From Sphaerolaimus hirsutus (Eukaryota; Nematoda; Chromadorea; Monhysterida; Sphaerolaimidae), in the NCBI GenBank assembly GCA_964036195.1, contig OZ038453.1, forward strand, positions 1,178,001 to 1,242,000: DNA of 64,000 nt, read 5' to 3'. The notes under the pieces were generated by a model. The model had not been told where the DNA came from and made no database searches. It saw only the letters and a program-made list of their open reading frames with translations. Below are positions 10,951 through 23,800 of this stretch, in pieces; position 1 is the first letter of the stretch; the number at the start of each line of letters is the position of its first letter. The translations under genes were made by a program, and so were the position numbers.

Positions 10951-12360
10951 CCATTGCCTCAACTAATATCTATGAGCATGTATCCTGTTTTCGCATTTCT
11001 GTCTTTTGTGTGCAATATTTACTCTTCTTTTTAATCATATCAGATTACCACAAATTTCCATGTGACATTCTGTTTGTGCAAATGCACTGGGTAGTCAATT
11101 GAAAGTGAAGTTAACGACCCACTATCATCTGAGTAATTCGTCAACTCAATCTACTAATCAAGTGAGTAAGAAAAGTTGCTGGCTGAGCAAACAGTTGACT
11201 GAGTAAGCTTGTGGTCAACTCAGTCAGCCAAGGTATCAAGTGAGTAAGTGTTCTTTTTAGTCAGAGAGAGATTAAGTTTCAAGTGCATCAAGTGAGTAAG
11301 ACGTGAGTCCCATACAAAGTATTATATGTATTGAAATGTTTTGTTATGATACCTGTTTTGTATTTTCTCCTGCATTTATGGTGTGACGTGCAAGTAGCAT
11401 TGAAAAAATTATCAATTTTTGGAAAATATAATCAAATAAAATCTCAGGAAATCTCTCAAGAAAAAATTATAATTCAATATCTCCCAAAAAAAACTGGAAA
11501 ATATAAATATCAGAATATCAACAAAATACACCCATCACAGCAAAAAATGTGCTGGTGATCTGCCGTGATCTGCGGTGAAGTGCCTTCACAAAGATGCTCG
11601 CAGGCACTTCAACGCACTTCACGAATTACAGATTTTTTATTTCTGTAAACAATTGAGTAAACAAATCCGTGAAGTGTCGGTGAAGTGCATTCCAAGGGTG
11701 ATCAGGCGTGATCAGGCTCTGAAGTGTGATCACGAGCGGTGAAGTGCCTGGTGATCAGGCGTGATCAGGGTCTGAAGTGTGATCACAAGAGGCACTTCAG
11801 ACCACTTCAGTGCACTTCACGAGCACATTATTTGCTGTGCATGATGCAACGTGAAGCATCGCTCTTTTTATGTATTTAGAAAGGTCGGAAATCGTGATTA
11901 AAGTCATTATCCATGTTCCATGTGACAGTGACAACGAATACTTTGCACCATTTAAGAAATATCATATCCTATTATGCATGTAAATCTTTTCTTTGAATTC
12001 CACAAACTGTGTCCGGATTAACACATACGCAGTGTTCACTCAATTGGACTATCAACTGAGTCAGTGCACCAGTAGCATACTTTGCATTGGGATCAGTTGG
12101 TACCCTGTTTGTAGATGAGTTGACCCGCTGGCTGACTAAAGTGTCCACTTTTCTGCGGAGTTTATTACCTGACTCACTTGACCACCAAAGTTGCGGACCT
12201 GATTCCCTGACTCAGTTGACCACATTACTCAGTTGGTATTTCCCCAAGTTAACAACATGCACAATAATGGTGCAGTTATTTTGAGTGGCTTCTGTTTATA
12301 GGTTAAAATGTACAATGTTAAATTACTTATTTTTACAAAATGTTTTTTTCTAGGTCAAAA
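10951..12360. other. Intergenic region upstream of Gr1, repeats only
   Basis: Near 11030 the flank TTTAATCATATCAGATTACCA matches the 5' flanks of Gr2 (29810) and Gr3 (52385), so the Gr promoter side begins here. The rest is a foldback with GAGTTGAC/GTCAACTC-type arms (11095-11320 and 12030-12260). Inside it is a second palindromic element (about 11540-11836), tips CAGCAAAAAATGTGCT / AGCACATTATTTGCTG with GTGATCAGGCGTGATCA units. No coding region. Confidence 0.5.
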
Positions 12361-14761
12361 ATGATGATGTCCCCCCTGGCATCTTTCCAAGTGATGCTGT
12401 CCCCATCTGTGACAGCTCTGGGCATTTTTGGCTTGCAGCCAGACCCCACTCCTTGGACTATGACATCAAAAAGATTGCTCTCTGGGCTGTGTTTGCTGCT
12501 AGTGTGCTTGGGTTAGTTTTTATGACTACAACTGCTAAATTTGTGATTAATTTCATCTGATGCATTTGTTTTTATGGAAGGGAATTTTCAATAGAACAGC
12601 AACCTTTTGTGGTCTTGCAAAACTTGAGTTTGTTTATTTTTTATGGCTGGGTGGATTTGAAGGCGCTAACTCACTCCCTTATTTGAAAGATCTTTGAAAA
12701 ACTGGCCGGCCACAATGATGTCTGTCTCATATTCATTAGTTTGAATTGTACTTCGTAAAATTCTCTTAATCCCTTCCAGGCAGTGGTTTATACACATTTC
12801 TGTTTGCTGCTACAGCCATTGACAATATTGCAAAACCAGGTGTGAAATAAAATTGTCTTGACATGTTTTCCCATACTGCCCAGTTTTAGGAAGTTTCAAC
12901 TAAAAATTTAGTTTTTAAGCATTTTCAGGGAATCTCAAAAGTTTCCACAAAAACTTGAAAAAGTACACATCATAACAAAGCTTTGCCATTGTTAGAAATC
13001 CATGTGGTATTCCTTCAAAACAGGTCAGGCCAATTATATTTCATCCCTGGACTCATTACATGGAAGCTTCAGTACTTGTTGTACATACTAACCATGCTAA
13101 AATACTACATTTGCATTCTCATTTTAATCTCAATCAGGAAATTAATACCGGCAGAGGACATGTTCTTCAAATTAACATCACTTGTTTCAAATTGCAAATA
13201 TTTTACTTTTAATGCAAGATTATTTTGTTTTGGGCAAATTTTTCCATCAATTCTGGCACTTCTGATATCAATATCAATGTTTATTCTTGAGTGGTGGTTA
13301 ACAGGTGATATTACAGTTGTCTCAGAAGGCTTTCATGGAAACAATACAGAAAATGTTATTTTTGCTGAAAACAACAACTATGTAGCTACACACTTTTGGA
13401 ATAGCAACCATGTATACTTGGCATTATACAGCATTTTTTGTATGAATATCTTTATAGTTCTGATGCACATGTGTATGATTTTTGGCATTCTGTTGTGCAC
13501 TATCACTGCTGTGAGGAAATTCAACAAAATAGTGCATTCACTGACAACTGTGGACAGTGGCAGAAATGAATTCGACAAGATATTTCAGTTATTTTGCACT
13601 GATCACATGAATTTATGCATGATTACTGATATTGCTAATCAATTTACTGGTCTATCATTCTTGTACATTTTGTGTTTTAGTCTGCCTACTGTAATTCTGG
13701 CACTCTACATGATCATTCTTGTGGGTGGACCCCTTTCTGCAAAACTTTTTTACATAACCATTATTGGCATTTTTCTGGTGGCTGAGGTGCCTCTTGTTAT
13801 TGGAGCAGCATTGCTAAATGAAGAGGTAAGTTTTTCAGCTCCAAACTTCAGTGGCATTGGCCCACACATTCTAGTTGACATTAGTTGACATAGACCCCAG
13901 ATGACAACTGGTTCCCAGCCCAATTCCAATGTCGTTTGTCAGTTTGTCAGCAAGCTTTGTATTGGGATGGGAACCAGTTGACATTTGGTTTAGATGTTTA
14001 CAAGTGTGTGTGGGGCCATTCACAGCAGTAGTTTAATTCAAGGAAATGTCTTCCCTCCATACAGCTGTCATTTTTTTTGTTCCACATGGCAAAAGTACTA
14101 CCAGCAAGTGGATCAAATGCTAAATTTGATGCAATATTCAATGGGCACTTTAACAAATTTTCACTGGGCTGTTGGCAAGTGACTTGCTACAACTTCTTTA
14201 CAATCACTAGGTCTCTCATTTTTACTGTGAGTGACATAGTGTTTTTGCTTTTGGTTGTTCACTCAGAAATGTGGTATTTAAGACACTTTTTGGCAGTGTA
14301 ATTTATAAAAGCCCTGGTGAAGACTGTCCTAGTACTAGTGAAAGTATAAGCACATGAACTAGTCATTTTGAAAGTGAAGATAAGCAAAAAAGGGTGTGAA
14401 AGTCAGTGATTCTGAGCACAAATAGGGGAAAATTTCAAAAAATTACTGGTTGACTGGTGGGGGAGGGAGGGTTCAGCCTTCTGGGGATAGTAGCCAAAAC
14501 TTTTGGCTTAGGATCAGTGTTGGTTGTGTTAAAACTCATTTTAATAATTTTTTCTATTGTATTCATGATTCATTTTCTTTTATTGTCAGATTTTCCACTT
14601 TTATTTCATTTTGTGTTTATTTTTTCAAATGAGATTTTGCCTCCCCCCTGACAAAACCCCTTCTGTGTTGTTTTACTTTTTCTTCAACAGTTTTTTTTAA
14701 ATTATAGCTGTTCTCGGTGATATTCACATATCTAGCACTGTTGTTGCAATTCAATCTCTGA
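12361..14761 (+). CDS. Gustatory-receptor-like 7TM protein, copy 1 (Gr1), intact
   Basis: Predicted membrane chemoreceptor of the arthropod Gr family, probably a ligand-gated cation channel subunit. Exons 12361-12511, 12780-12839, 12981-13825, 14065-14226 and 14708-14761; GT-AG introns in phases 1, 1, 0, 0; 424 codons including stop, about 423 aa, a normal Gr length. Hydrophobic segments are spread along the chain, for example LLSGLCLLLVC, YYICILILISI, ILALLISISMFILEWW, MHMCMIFGILLC, FLYILCFSLPTVILALYMI and FLVAEVPLVIGAALL. Exon 4 carries GCWQVTCYNFFTITRSLIFT. The 17-residue last exon ends TYLALLLQFNL, the diagnostic Gr C-terminus. The ATG lies just after a possible acceptor (TTTTTTTCTAG), so a 5' UTR intron is possible. 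Exact ligand class unknown. Confidence 0.85.
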
Positions 14762-16732
14762 GATGTCCAGTGGGATAGAATTGTGATTTTTGTGATATGG
14801 TAAATCATTAGTGTGAATAAAATCAGTGTTCCTGCAAAAATGAGGTTATCATTAGTGATTAAACATCATTAAAATCATTGGAAATGATGTTAATCATTAG
14901 TGTCACTTAGAGGATATTGTAGGATATATATGTAACTTTTGCAATGATAAATTATCATTTTTAAAGTTTTGTGAACATTTGTGTAGTTACCAAAATATAT
15001 TTACTTCAACTCAAAATTTCCCAAAAAGCACTTGCAGACAGTTATATGCCATTTGTTTCTGAAGTACCAAACCAAGACCAACTAACCAACAGAAGCAGAA
15101 GGTATGTGAAACAATTTTTCCAAGGTGGTAAAAGCCACCATCAATTTTTTCTATGCTGCTGGGGCTGGCTTTGTGAACGTGTGTTTGAAAATATTCAGTT
15201 AATTCAGTCGACGTAGGCTTATCCCACATCTAAACCCATCCCACATCTAAATCTAGTTTGTCTCACAAAAAGGCTGTATTTAATTGAGGGAATTTCAAAA
15301 TAGTCATGATGACACAAAGTAATCATGTTAGAGTGTTTGAAGGCAATGTGACACCACATGTGTAAAAACATGACAGTTGACAACTATTGAGTGCAGTCAG
15401 TGTTATTGAGTACAACTTGTCAGTGTTGTTGAGCTACCGAAAGTGGCTCTTAATGTAGCACTTTTTCATCATCAACATTTTTTGCATCATTATCCACCAT
15501 AAATGCAAGGAATACACATCAAATATGACAGGCATCCAATTTCTGGGCCAGGATGTGGGATGGGTTTAGATGTGAGATGGCACAAACCCATTCAGTCCAT
15601 GTTTTTCTAAGCATATACCACTTTTGATATGACTTTTTGACAAATGGTGATATTTTATTTGTTCTCTGTGAAAGACTCTTGTTTTTATGTAATGACAATT
15701 TACATTTTTTTATACCATATTACCTCGAAATACCCCCATGGGGGTTTATTATTTCGCCAGCAAAATTTGAGGGGGGTTAATTCGAGGGGGGTTTTATTCA
15801 AGGGGGGATAATTCGAGGTAATACGGTATGTCTGGTTGGTGGTTGGTTCAGGTAGTATTGATCAGCATAATTTAGTTGGATTTAATCGAGGCCGATTTCG
15901 CAAATTTCGCTTGTTGGGATTATCGCGGCTAATCCATCGCCACACTCGTATAAACCTGCATAGATTCTTCATTTTTGTCAAAAAAGTCTGTGACGACAGG
16001 AATTTTCTGTCGTCACAAAAATCGTGTAAACAGGCCGTATAATAGTTGAACAGTGGAATAGTTTGAATTTCCATTTTTGTGCTTTTGCACAAAGTTATAT
16101 TCTAGTATTAAATAGTGCCATAGGTTTCTATTTTTGGAGCCAACACCTAAAAACTTTATTACCCAAACCAGGCATTTTTAAAATTGTAGGCACAAAAATT
16201 CAACCTGATACCCACCCAAAATGTTTAGATTAGATGTATTTTTCTGATGACTCCAACAACACTTGAAAAAGTTCCATAAGTCAACTGAAAAGTTCCATAT
16301 TCATGAGTGAATGTTGTAAAGTATATATACCACCAAGGTGTATGTGCATGTCAAATTTCAGATGAATCGTTTGTGTTGCTCAAGAGTTATACATGTTTAT
16401 AAAATTTTTTGCCACTGTCAGAGCCGGACAGGTGTGCCGACAATTTAAAAAAAAGTGGGCGTCACATTGCGTGAGTGTGATGACAAGTAGAATATTTGAT
16501 CTAGTCATCACAATGAGCATGGTTAAAAAAGGGTTGCTACTTGTCGCCAATAATGAGGCTGACCAGTCGTCACACTCATGAAAATCTGCTAAAAAATAGA
16601 TTTGTCATCACAAAATGGTCTGTGACCAGTAAGATCTATTGTCGTCACACAAGTGCAGTGTAAAAGGGGTTTTATGAAACAAATAGCCAATAAAACATTA
16701 GATATTTCCTAGATTTTCTGGACCTGGAGCTT
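14762..16732. other. Intergenic region between Gr1 and element A
   Basis: Starts with the conserved Gr 3' flank (GATGTCCAGTGGGATAGAATT). Further on are a MITE (15713-15829) and a hairpin TGTGACGACAGGAA..TTCTGTCGTCACA near 15991-16018, with related CGTCACA/TGTGACGA palindromes to 16660. No gene recognised; short open frames here have no family features. Confidence 0.5.
15713..15829. mobile_element. Complete short MITE of the ACCGTATTT..AATACCCCC family
   Basis: Inverted tips TACCATATTACCTCGAAAT and TTCGAGGTAATACGGTA. Between them are runs of GGGGGTTTATT and GAGGGGGGTTAATTCGAGG. Only 117 bp, so it serves as a reference copy for the longer, degraded members in this window. Confidence 0.65.
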
Positions 16733-17819
16733 TGTGTAACATTATCATAAAATGTAAAACTTCTAATATTTAAGTTGACGTTCTTATGTTCGCTTTTATA
16801 TTTAGTTAATTCAATTTATCAATATTCCTTTTCAGTTCACATTCCACTTTTTAACATCACCACATTCACCATTTAATATCTCAAGCGATCATGTTTACAA
16901 TGTGCGCTTTACGTTGCTCACATATTTAGATCTTAGTCATTGCTCACATTCCGCCACATTTCCTTGACAAGCAGGAATACGCCGACATGTTTATGTTAAG
17001 CGGCGGGCTCGCCCCAAGCGGGGGGCCGGGCCCGCGCGCCATTTCAAATGCTGTCTGGCTTGTCTCACATTTTCACTATCTTGCCAGTTTAGCTCGCTTT
17101 TCATCGGAAGAGCGAGCGGGCAAGAGTTGGACTTTCACAATTGGAAATGTTGGGTAAAAATCGGAGATTAGAGCCGACCGATTGGCGCCAAGCTAGTCGC
17201 CATCGGTCTGGCCCTTAAAAGCTGATCTCACAGCTAAAATCGGCAGTGTTTGCAACCTCGTCAACTTCACACAAATCTCTTCCTAGGATCTAAATAAGCG
17301 CCGTTGTCACCTTTATTAAGTCGCTTATTTTTAGGTGCTAAGTTTTAACCCTTGGTGCTTTAAATCACCTTAGTGCTTTATTCATACCCGCGCTATTTAA
17401 GGTGCTTTGTTCACAACCGCGCCACTTAATTATCGCCTTGTTGCCGTAATTAAGTGCCTTCTTTAAATTGCCTTATTTCTTCGGTAATTTGCGTTTAATT
17501 TACGTTTCATTTTAAGTAATTAATTTAGCTGTAAATTAATTCCTTTATTTAAGTATATTTTATTCGCATTTAATTCTTTGTATTTAATTGTCTAAATAAA
17601 AAGGTTCGTCAAACCCTTTTGGAAACAATCTAAATATTGAATCACACTAACTCATGTCAATTCACTTCAACTCAACTAATCACATTGATAAAATAGCGGA
17701 ACGTCAACTAAGAGACGACGCTTCACGTCACAATTCATTCGTTCACATTCGTCCTCTTCCTCGGTTAGGAATAGTAGCTCGTTCACAAGTCAACTCAACT
17801 AGTTCCGTACTATTTTACA
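16733..17819 (+). repeat. 5' LTR of element A
   Basis: 1087 bp. Contains an AATAAA poly(A) hexamer at 17595-17600 and many TCACA pentamers on the sense strand (about 13 by eye). Lacks a 5-base stretch present in the 3' LTR near 28685. Confidence 0.93.
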
Positions 17820-17840
17820 TGGCGCAGCGAGCAGGGTGAC
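17820..17840 (+). promoter_or_regulatory. Primer-binding site region, element A
   Basis: Starts TGGCGCAGCGAGCAGGGTGA directly after the LTR end, as expected for pairing with the CCA end of a tRNA. Element B has two changes in this stretch (TGGCACAGCGAGCAGAGTGA). I cannot assign the tRNA. Confidence 0.6.
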
Positions 17841-18082
17841 TAATTAACTAATTGGTCACTCTAATTAAGTTGTCTCACGCAAAAATTTCATTGGAAATTG
17901 TTTGTCACATCACGAGGTTACGGTAATACAGTTTTGGACGCGAAATCGTTAGTAACACGTGTATTTACTTACGATTTTTAAGTACAATTCACAAGAAACA
18001 AAATATTTATTTTTATTATTTTATTTCGTTCACAACTAGCTACCACTTTTGCTAATAAGCAATCAGTTGATCGAAAATTGCT

Positions 18083-20863
18083 ATGGACGAACGCTTACGC
18101 ACTCAACGCAACGTACCGGCTGCTTCAGCCATGCCTACGAGCAACGTAGATGAGGCTGACACAACCCATCCGTTGACTCAGCACAGCCGGGCGTTGACTG
18201 GAGTTCGCAATGGCGTATTGCGATTCACACAGAAACCGATTCCTAAAGTCGTCAAGGACGAGTCACAACCCACATTTGCGCGCGGTGGAGGAAGTATTGG
18301 AAATGCTTCAGGCCTACGTTTACAAGCCGAGATGAAACGCTCGGACCTGTCCATAGCTATGGAACGATTCACATCCATTGTTCAAAACTACATCACAAGC
18401 TTGGACAGAGACGACGACGGTGCGGCCGAAGAAGCAAAGAGCGCCATGGCAAAAGTGGACCGCGCGCTCTATTTGGGCTCGAACAACGCGACGATGCTCA
18501 TGGACGAGCTGGAATCGAAGATGGCGTCCGCCAAAGCGCAAATCAAATCTGCGGAAAGGTTGATACTTTCCCTGAAAGGTCAGTCCACTGTTGATTTAAC
18601 TACTCTACCCCCTTCACAACCACCCCTTAATGTCACAACGGGAAGTAGTTCTCAACCTTCACAACCGGAAACTTTGTTAAAGTTACCTAAAATCGAGCTT
18701 GCCAAGTATAACGGCGATCCGTTAGAATGGGCAGCTTGGTGGGAAATTTTTCGAGCTCAAATTCACGACAGAGCTACTTTGTCAAACGGTATGAAATATA
18801 CGTACCTCAAGCTCAGCCTCACCGGTCCAGCAGCAGAACTGCTGGCCGGATTAAAAGGTGATGGTCGTGACTACATCACAGCGGTCACCATGTTAAAGTC
18901 AAACTTTGGTGAAACGCATAGGGTACAATCAGCCCTGTGGGACAAATTGTATTCACTCAAAAAGCCTTCATCGAGAGGAGATTCCCTCACAAATTTCACA
19001 AGAACCCTTTTGTCAACTCTCAATCAACTAAAAGAAAGGGGCAAAAGTGTCGATTCTGGTGCTGTTTTAAGAATAATTCGAGGTTATCTCCCCGATAATA
19101 TTGTTCTTGCCGTCACAGAAGAACACCGGAATTTGATGCGCACTGCGGCAACCGACGACACAGAACTCACAGTCGTCAGGTTTGTTGATGCATTATCTAC
19201 CATTGCTCGTGCTCGGTTAGATGCGATGAAAACTGAACAGCAAGGTTCACAACCTTCAAATGTTGTTCAGAAATCACAAAATTCATCGTCAAAAAAGCCA
19301 CAAAGTGGAGGTGGTTGGCAACAGCAAAAGAAAAAGGGAAATAAATCACAAAATACCTTTTCTAAGCAAAAACCTATTCACAACACGGTTGCTTTTGCTG
19401 GCACAAATGCTAACGTTGGTAAACAACAAGGAAAAAATAAAAATTCCACACAACCTCCCAGAACTCCCGCGAGCGGAGCGGCTAATCAAAAGCAGTTCTC
19501 ACAACCTGCTGCTGATTATCGCAAGCCAAAATTCAAATGCTTGTTCTGTGGCAATAAAGAGCACTACAGCGTCGATTGCCCTCAATACGTCACACCGAAA
19601 GAGCGCATCGAACGGCTACAAGCTTTGGGCGAAGTGTGCACGCGGTGCACACGCAGAGGTCATCCGACAGCGCAGTGCACTCAACGATTGAGTTGCTACT
19701 ACTGTCGCCAAATCAATCAGCATCACGGGGCGTTCTGTCCTAACAGACCAACACCCGCACGGCGTCAGGTAAACAATTCACAAAATAAAGCCTTTGTCAC
19801 AGCAACGAGCGCTAATTTTGTCAATGCTCAGGTAATCACAACGGGCGCGGCTTCGTCACAAGCGCCACCATCGTATCCGCCTTCACACACGGAACCGATG
19901 AGCACACGTGTCATCCCCCCGGACGACAACGATTATCGGTGGGAGCAGCGGACGCTGTACCAGATGGACATGGACGGCCCGCTGGACATGGGCAAATGGC
20001 CGAAGCCCGCCAATGAGCTTCAGGCGAGAGCTCAGGAGGAAGCGCGCAAGTATCACAGCGAAAACAAGCTGTGGACGATGCTTCGCGCCGGCCTCATCAA
20101 GGACGGCATGGACATGGAGACCGTTGAAGCCAAGATCCGCGGCTTCCAACAGAAACGGTACGAGGTGTACCCAGACCTCAACCCGAACCAGATGTCATCA
20201 TCGGTGCCAACTCAACCAAGTCACAGGCCCACAGTGGAGGTGCTGAGCGCACAGGCGGGTTACGGTAACCCCAACGCCGCTACCAGGCAGCAGGCCAAAC
20301 AAGAGTGTGAGTTCAATTTTGCGCCTATTGTTTGTTTGCAAGTGGTCCAGGCTTCATTAGTGAATAAAGACGCTGAATTAAATCGAGTCACAGACCCTTT
20401 GTTAATCTTCTTTGACACTGGATGCGAATATTCATACATCAAAGCATCCGTGGCAAATGAGTATAACTTTGAAAACAAAGGAGATGTTGTTCTTCAAATG
20501 AATGTGTTTGTGACAAAAATGCCAGTCACAGTCAATACGTTTTTGATCGAGGCCCTCATGCCTATTTACAAACACGTCGACAATCAGGGCAATATGTTAC
20601 AAATTCCGCTCACATTGCGTGCGGTCGATAATTTGGCAACATATGCATGCCCACCTCCTTTGTCACAAGAAGACAAAACAGTCATTTACGTTGTATACGG
20701 TAAGTATGCACAAGAACAATTTGCGGAACCGCTTGAATTGACAGAAATGACTGATGAGTTTTGTCACAAACTATGTCAACCAGATGTGGTCATTGGTCAA
20801 GTCAAGACTATTATTGGAAGTTCGATATTCGACCAACAGAAGTCGAACTCCCATCTGGATTGA
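18083..20863 (+). pseudogene. gag-pro: Element A gag and aspartic protease (frameshifted at 3' end)
   Basis: Begins ATGGACGAACGC, conserved with element B. In order: N-terminal region, a charged helix likely to form a coiled coil (residues about 90-165), and the BEL-type gag domain around LPKIELAKYNGDPLEW..WWEIF (about 205-330). A Q/K/N-rich linker follows, then three CCHC zinc knuckles starting near residues 486, 519 and 538, and the protease motif FFDTGCEYSYI with DTG at about residue 778. Compared with element B, a net loss of 9 bases in two steps garbles residues about 62-80. A 5-base repeat (20796-20805) shifts the frame, so the last 20 or so residues are out of frame. The intact family form runs straight on into RT. 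Confidence 0.9.
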
Positions 20864-23800
20864 TAGTAGTTGAGTCAATACTTGGATTGATGCTTGGTGG
20901 AAATGCGTCATCACAGTCATTTGTCACAACACCTGACACTATGCCACATCAATTCATGGTATCATGCTGTTCACACACATCATCAGCTGTTGCTGTTGGT
21001 CAAGAGACATTATTTCAATTTCACAGTCTCGAGTCAATAGGCATCACAGACGATCCATTGTCACACGATGACAACATAGCAGAACAGTTAATTCTGGAAT
21101 CAATTACATTCGATCCAGAAACTGGACGCTATAGCGTAGATTGGCCATTCAAATCAACAATTCACGAATTGCCAACCAACAATGCAGAAGCATTTCGCCA
21201 CTTTCTGTCGTTGTTGAAACGTTTTCGAAAAGATCCCGATTTATTCGAAACATACGCTAAAGTCATTTCTGATCAACTTCACAAGGGCGTCATAGAACCC
21301 GTCTATGGTTCACAAGACGGTCTGCAAGAACACATCTTACCACATCAACCTGTCATCACACCTGGCAGATCGACAACATGTCGTATAGTGTATGATGGTT
21401 CTGCAGGCAAACCAAGTCTCAACAATTGCTTATTTCGAGGCCCAGTTCTCACACCACTGGCACTCGAATTAATGCTTCGTTTCAGAGCCGGAAAAGTTGT
21501 GTTATTGGCAGATATTGAGAAAGCATTTTTACAAATTGCTCTTCACCCAAAATCACGCGCTTTCACAAAATTTTATTGGCTGCGTGACAACACCATTCCG
21601 ACTCACAAAGATAACATTCAAATGATGCAATTCACAAGGGTGCTATTTGGTCTCACATGCAGTCCATCTATTTTGTCGACTGTTATCAAATATCACCTGG
21701 AAGCGGAACTAGCTTCCATGCATCCCGCTGATTCACACGAACGAGCGAAATTGGAGTTGTTGCTCAACAGCATTTACGTTGATAATTTAGTTATCAGCGT
21801 AGATGATGAAAAATACGCAATCCAGCTCTATCGCTTAATTAAAGCTGTTTTTGCAAGAGCAAATTTCAACATGCGCGAATGGATGACAAATTCGGGTGTT
21901 GTTTCTGAGAAAATCAAACCTGATGATCTCAACCCGAAACAGTCACAATATATCAAAGTCATGGGTCTTGTTTACGATCACATCGAAGACACCATCGCGT
22001 TGCCAACTCCAAAGAAAGACTTTACGCTCATTGTCACAGCCACACGCTGCAATCTGAACAAATTGCTGGCTTCAACATATGACCCTATTGGCATCACAGC
22101 GCCCGCGTTATTTCAGTTGAAATTTTGCGTGTCACAAATAATTCAAAGGTGCAATATCACAGCCTGGGACGAACTCATCGAAGACCCAGAGGCGGATGAC
22201 TTACTGGACGATTTGAAACGACATCTCTCGTCCATTAGTCAAATCAAATTTCCGCGCTCATTTCACTCTTTTGGCATTGACGTCAAAGACAAAACACGTC
22301 CCTTAGAGTTGCATGTTTTTTGTGATGCCTCAAAAGACAGATATGCCGTTTGCGCTTATTTGCGTCAACAAGCGAGTTCACTTGATGAATACGGCTATGA
22401 TGATTTCCGACATTTTAGTGGTTTTCTCACAGCTCGCACGAAATTAGCCCCACTTCCGTCAAAACAAGGTCAACCCCTCACAATCACACGCTTGGAATTG
22501 CTCGGTGTCACAATTGGTGCACAGCTCATCGATTACTTACATCATGAACTCGTTGAGCTAGGTGGATGGAAAATTCACAGCAATTTCCTATGGACCGATA
22601 GTACAGTTGTCATCGGCTGGCTATATACTTCAAAGCCGCTGGCTACTTTTGTCAATAATCGGGTCACAAAAATCCATTCATTTATGTCAAAACACTGCAT
22701 TCAAATTTGCAAAGTTGCTACAAAAGACAACCCGGCTGACATCGCGTCGCATGGATGTACTTTTGCTCAACTAATGATCGAAACAATGTGGTTCACAGGA
22801 CCATCATTTTTCGCTGAACCCTTCACAGCAGACATTGTTGACATTTCGCAATATCAAGCTCAACCTGTCACCGAAGAGCTTGTGAAAGGCGACACTTATA
22901 TAAGTCGACCTTTATACGCTGGTGCAGCTACTTCACAGCCTGCTTCACAGCCTGCTAATGCTCTTTCACAACAATTGCCTGTCAATTTGGACCCCAATTT
23001 GTCACAAAATGTCACCCCTCAAAATCCATTTGTTGAAAGTCGGCAACGTCACATCCCATCAAATCCGTTCAAAATAGATATTCGACGATTTTCAACACTA
23101 TCATCATTGTTGCGCACTGTCGTTTATTTGCTTCGTGTCAAAACATATTGGCTCAATCGCTCTATGCATAAAGCTGCAAAACGCGACAGCGAATATTTGT
23201 CTAAGGCTATCACACAAGCCGATCTGAATGAAGCATTTCGACATGTGTTGCGCATTGCACAAGCTGAGGAATGCGCCAGTTGCATTTCACAAGCGCAACT
23301 GGGCAAGCACCACATGCTCAAATGGGACGCGTGGAATAATTTATTATATTGTGTCACGCGCGTGTCTCACAAAGAACACCGAAACCCTTCGTTGTTTTAC
23401 TACCTACCAAAAACAGGGTGGTTAACAACACTTGTGGTTACGCATTTTCATGAGCTTGCTGGTCACAGTGGCATGCTTCACACCTTAGCGGATTTACACG
23501 AACACTGCTGGTTGTCAAGTGCCAAGCAAGTAGTGGCGAAAATTTTGCGCAAATGCGTCACATGCCGCAAAGCGGAAGGAGGTCCATTCACATTACCCGA
23601 TTTTCACACGTTACCTGTCACCAGAACTCAATCACAAATCAAGCCATTTCAGCATGTTGGCATTGTTTATATGGGACCGCTAGTTTATTCACAGAACGGC
23701 GCCCGTCACAGTCAACACATTTTGTTGCTAACATGCTTCAGTACACGCGCTATTCATTTAGAGTCAGCTAACAGTGTCTCGACAGCCGACACAATTATGG

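Noticed and set aside
11540..11836. CRISPR-like or satellite array of GTGATCAGGCGTGATCA units
   Set aside because: Units are palindromic, irregularly spaced and bounded by inverted tips, as in a foldback element; no spacer structure.
19260..20246. Secondary open frames inside gag (Arg/Trp-rich)
   Set aside because: Not extended to equal ends in both elements, and without motifs; ordinary shadows of gag.
21775..21790. YVDN in place of YVDD in RT taken as an inactivating mutation
   Set aside because: Present in both diverged elements, and YVDN occurs in some BEL lineages as far as I recall; more likely ancestral.
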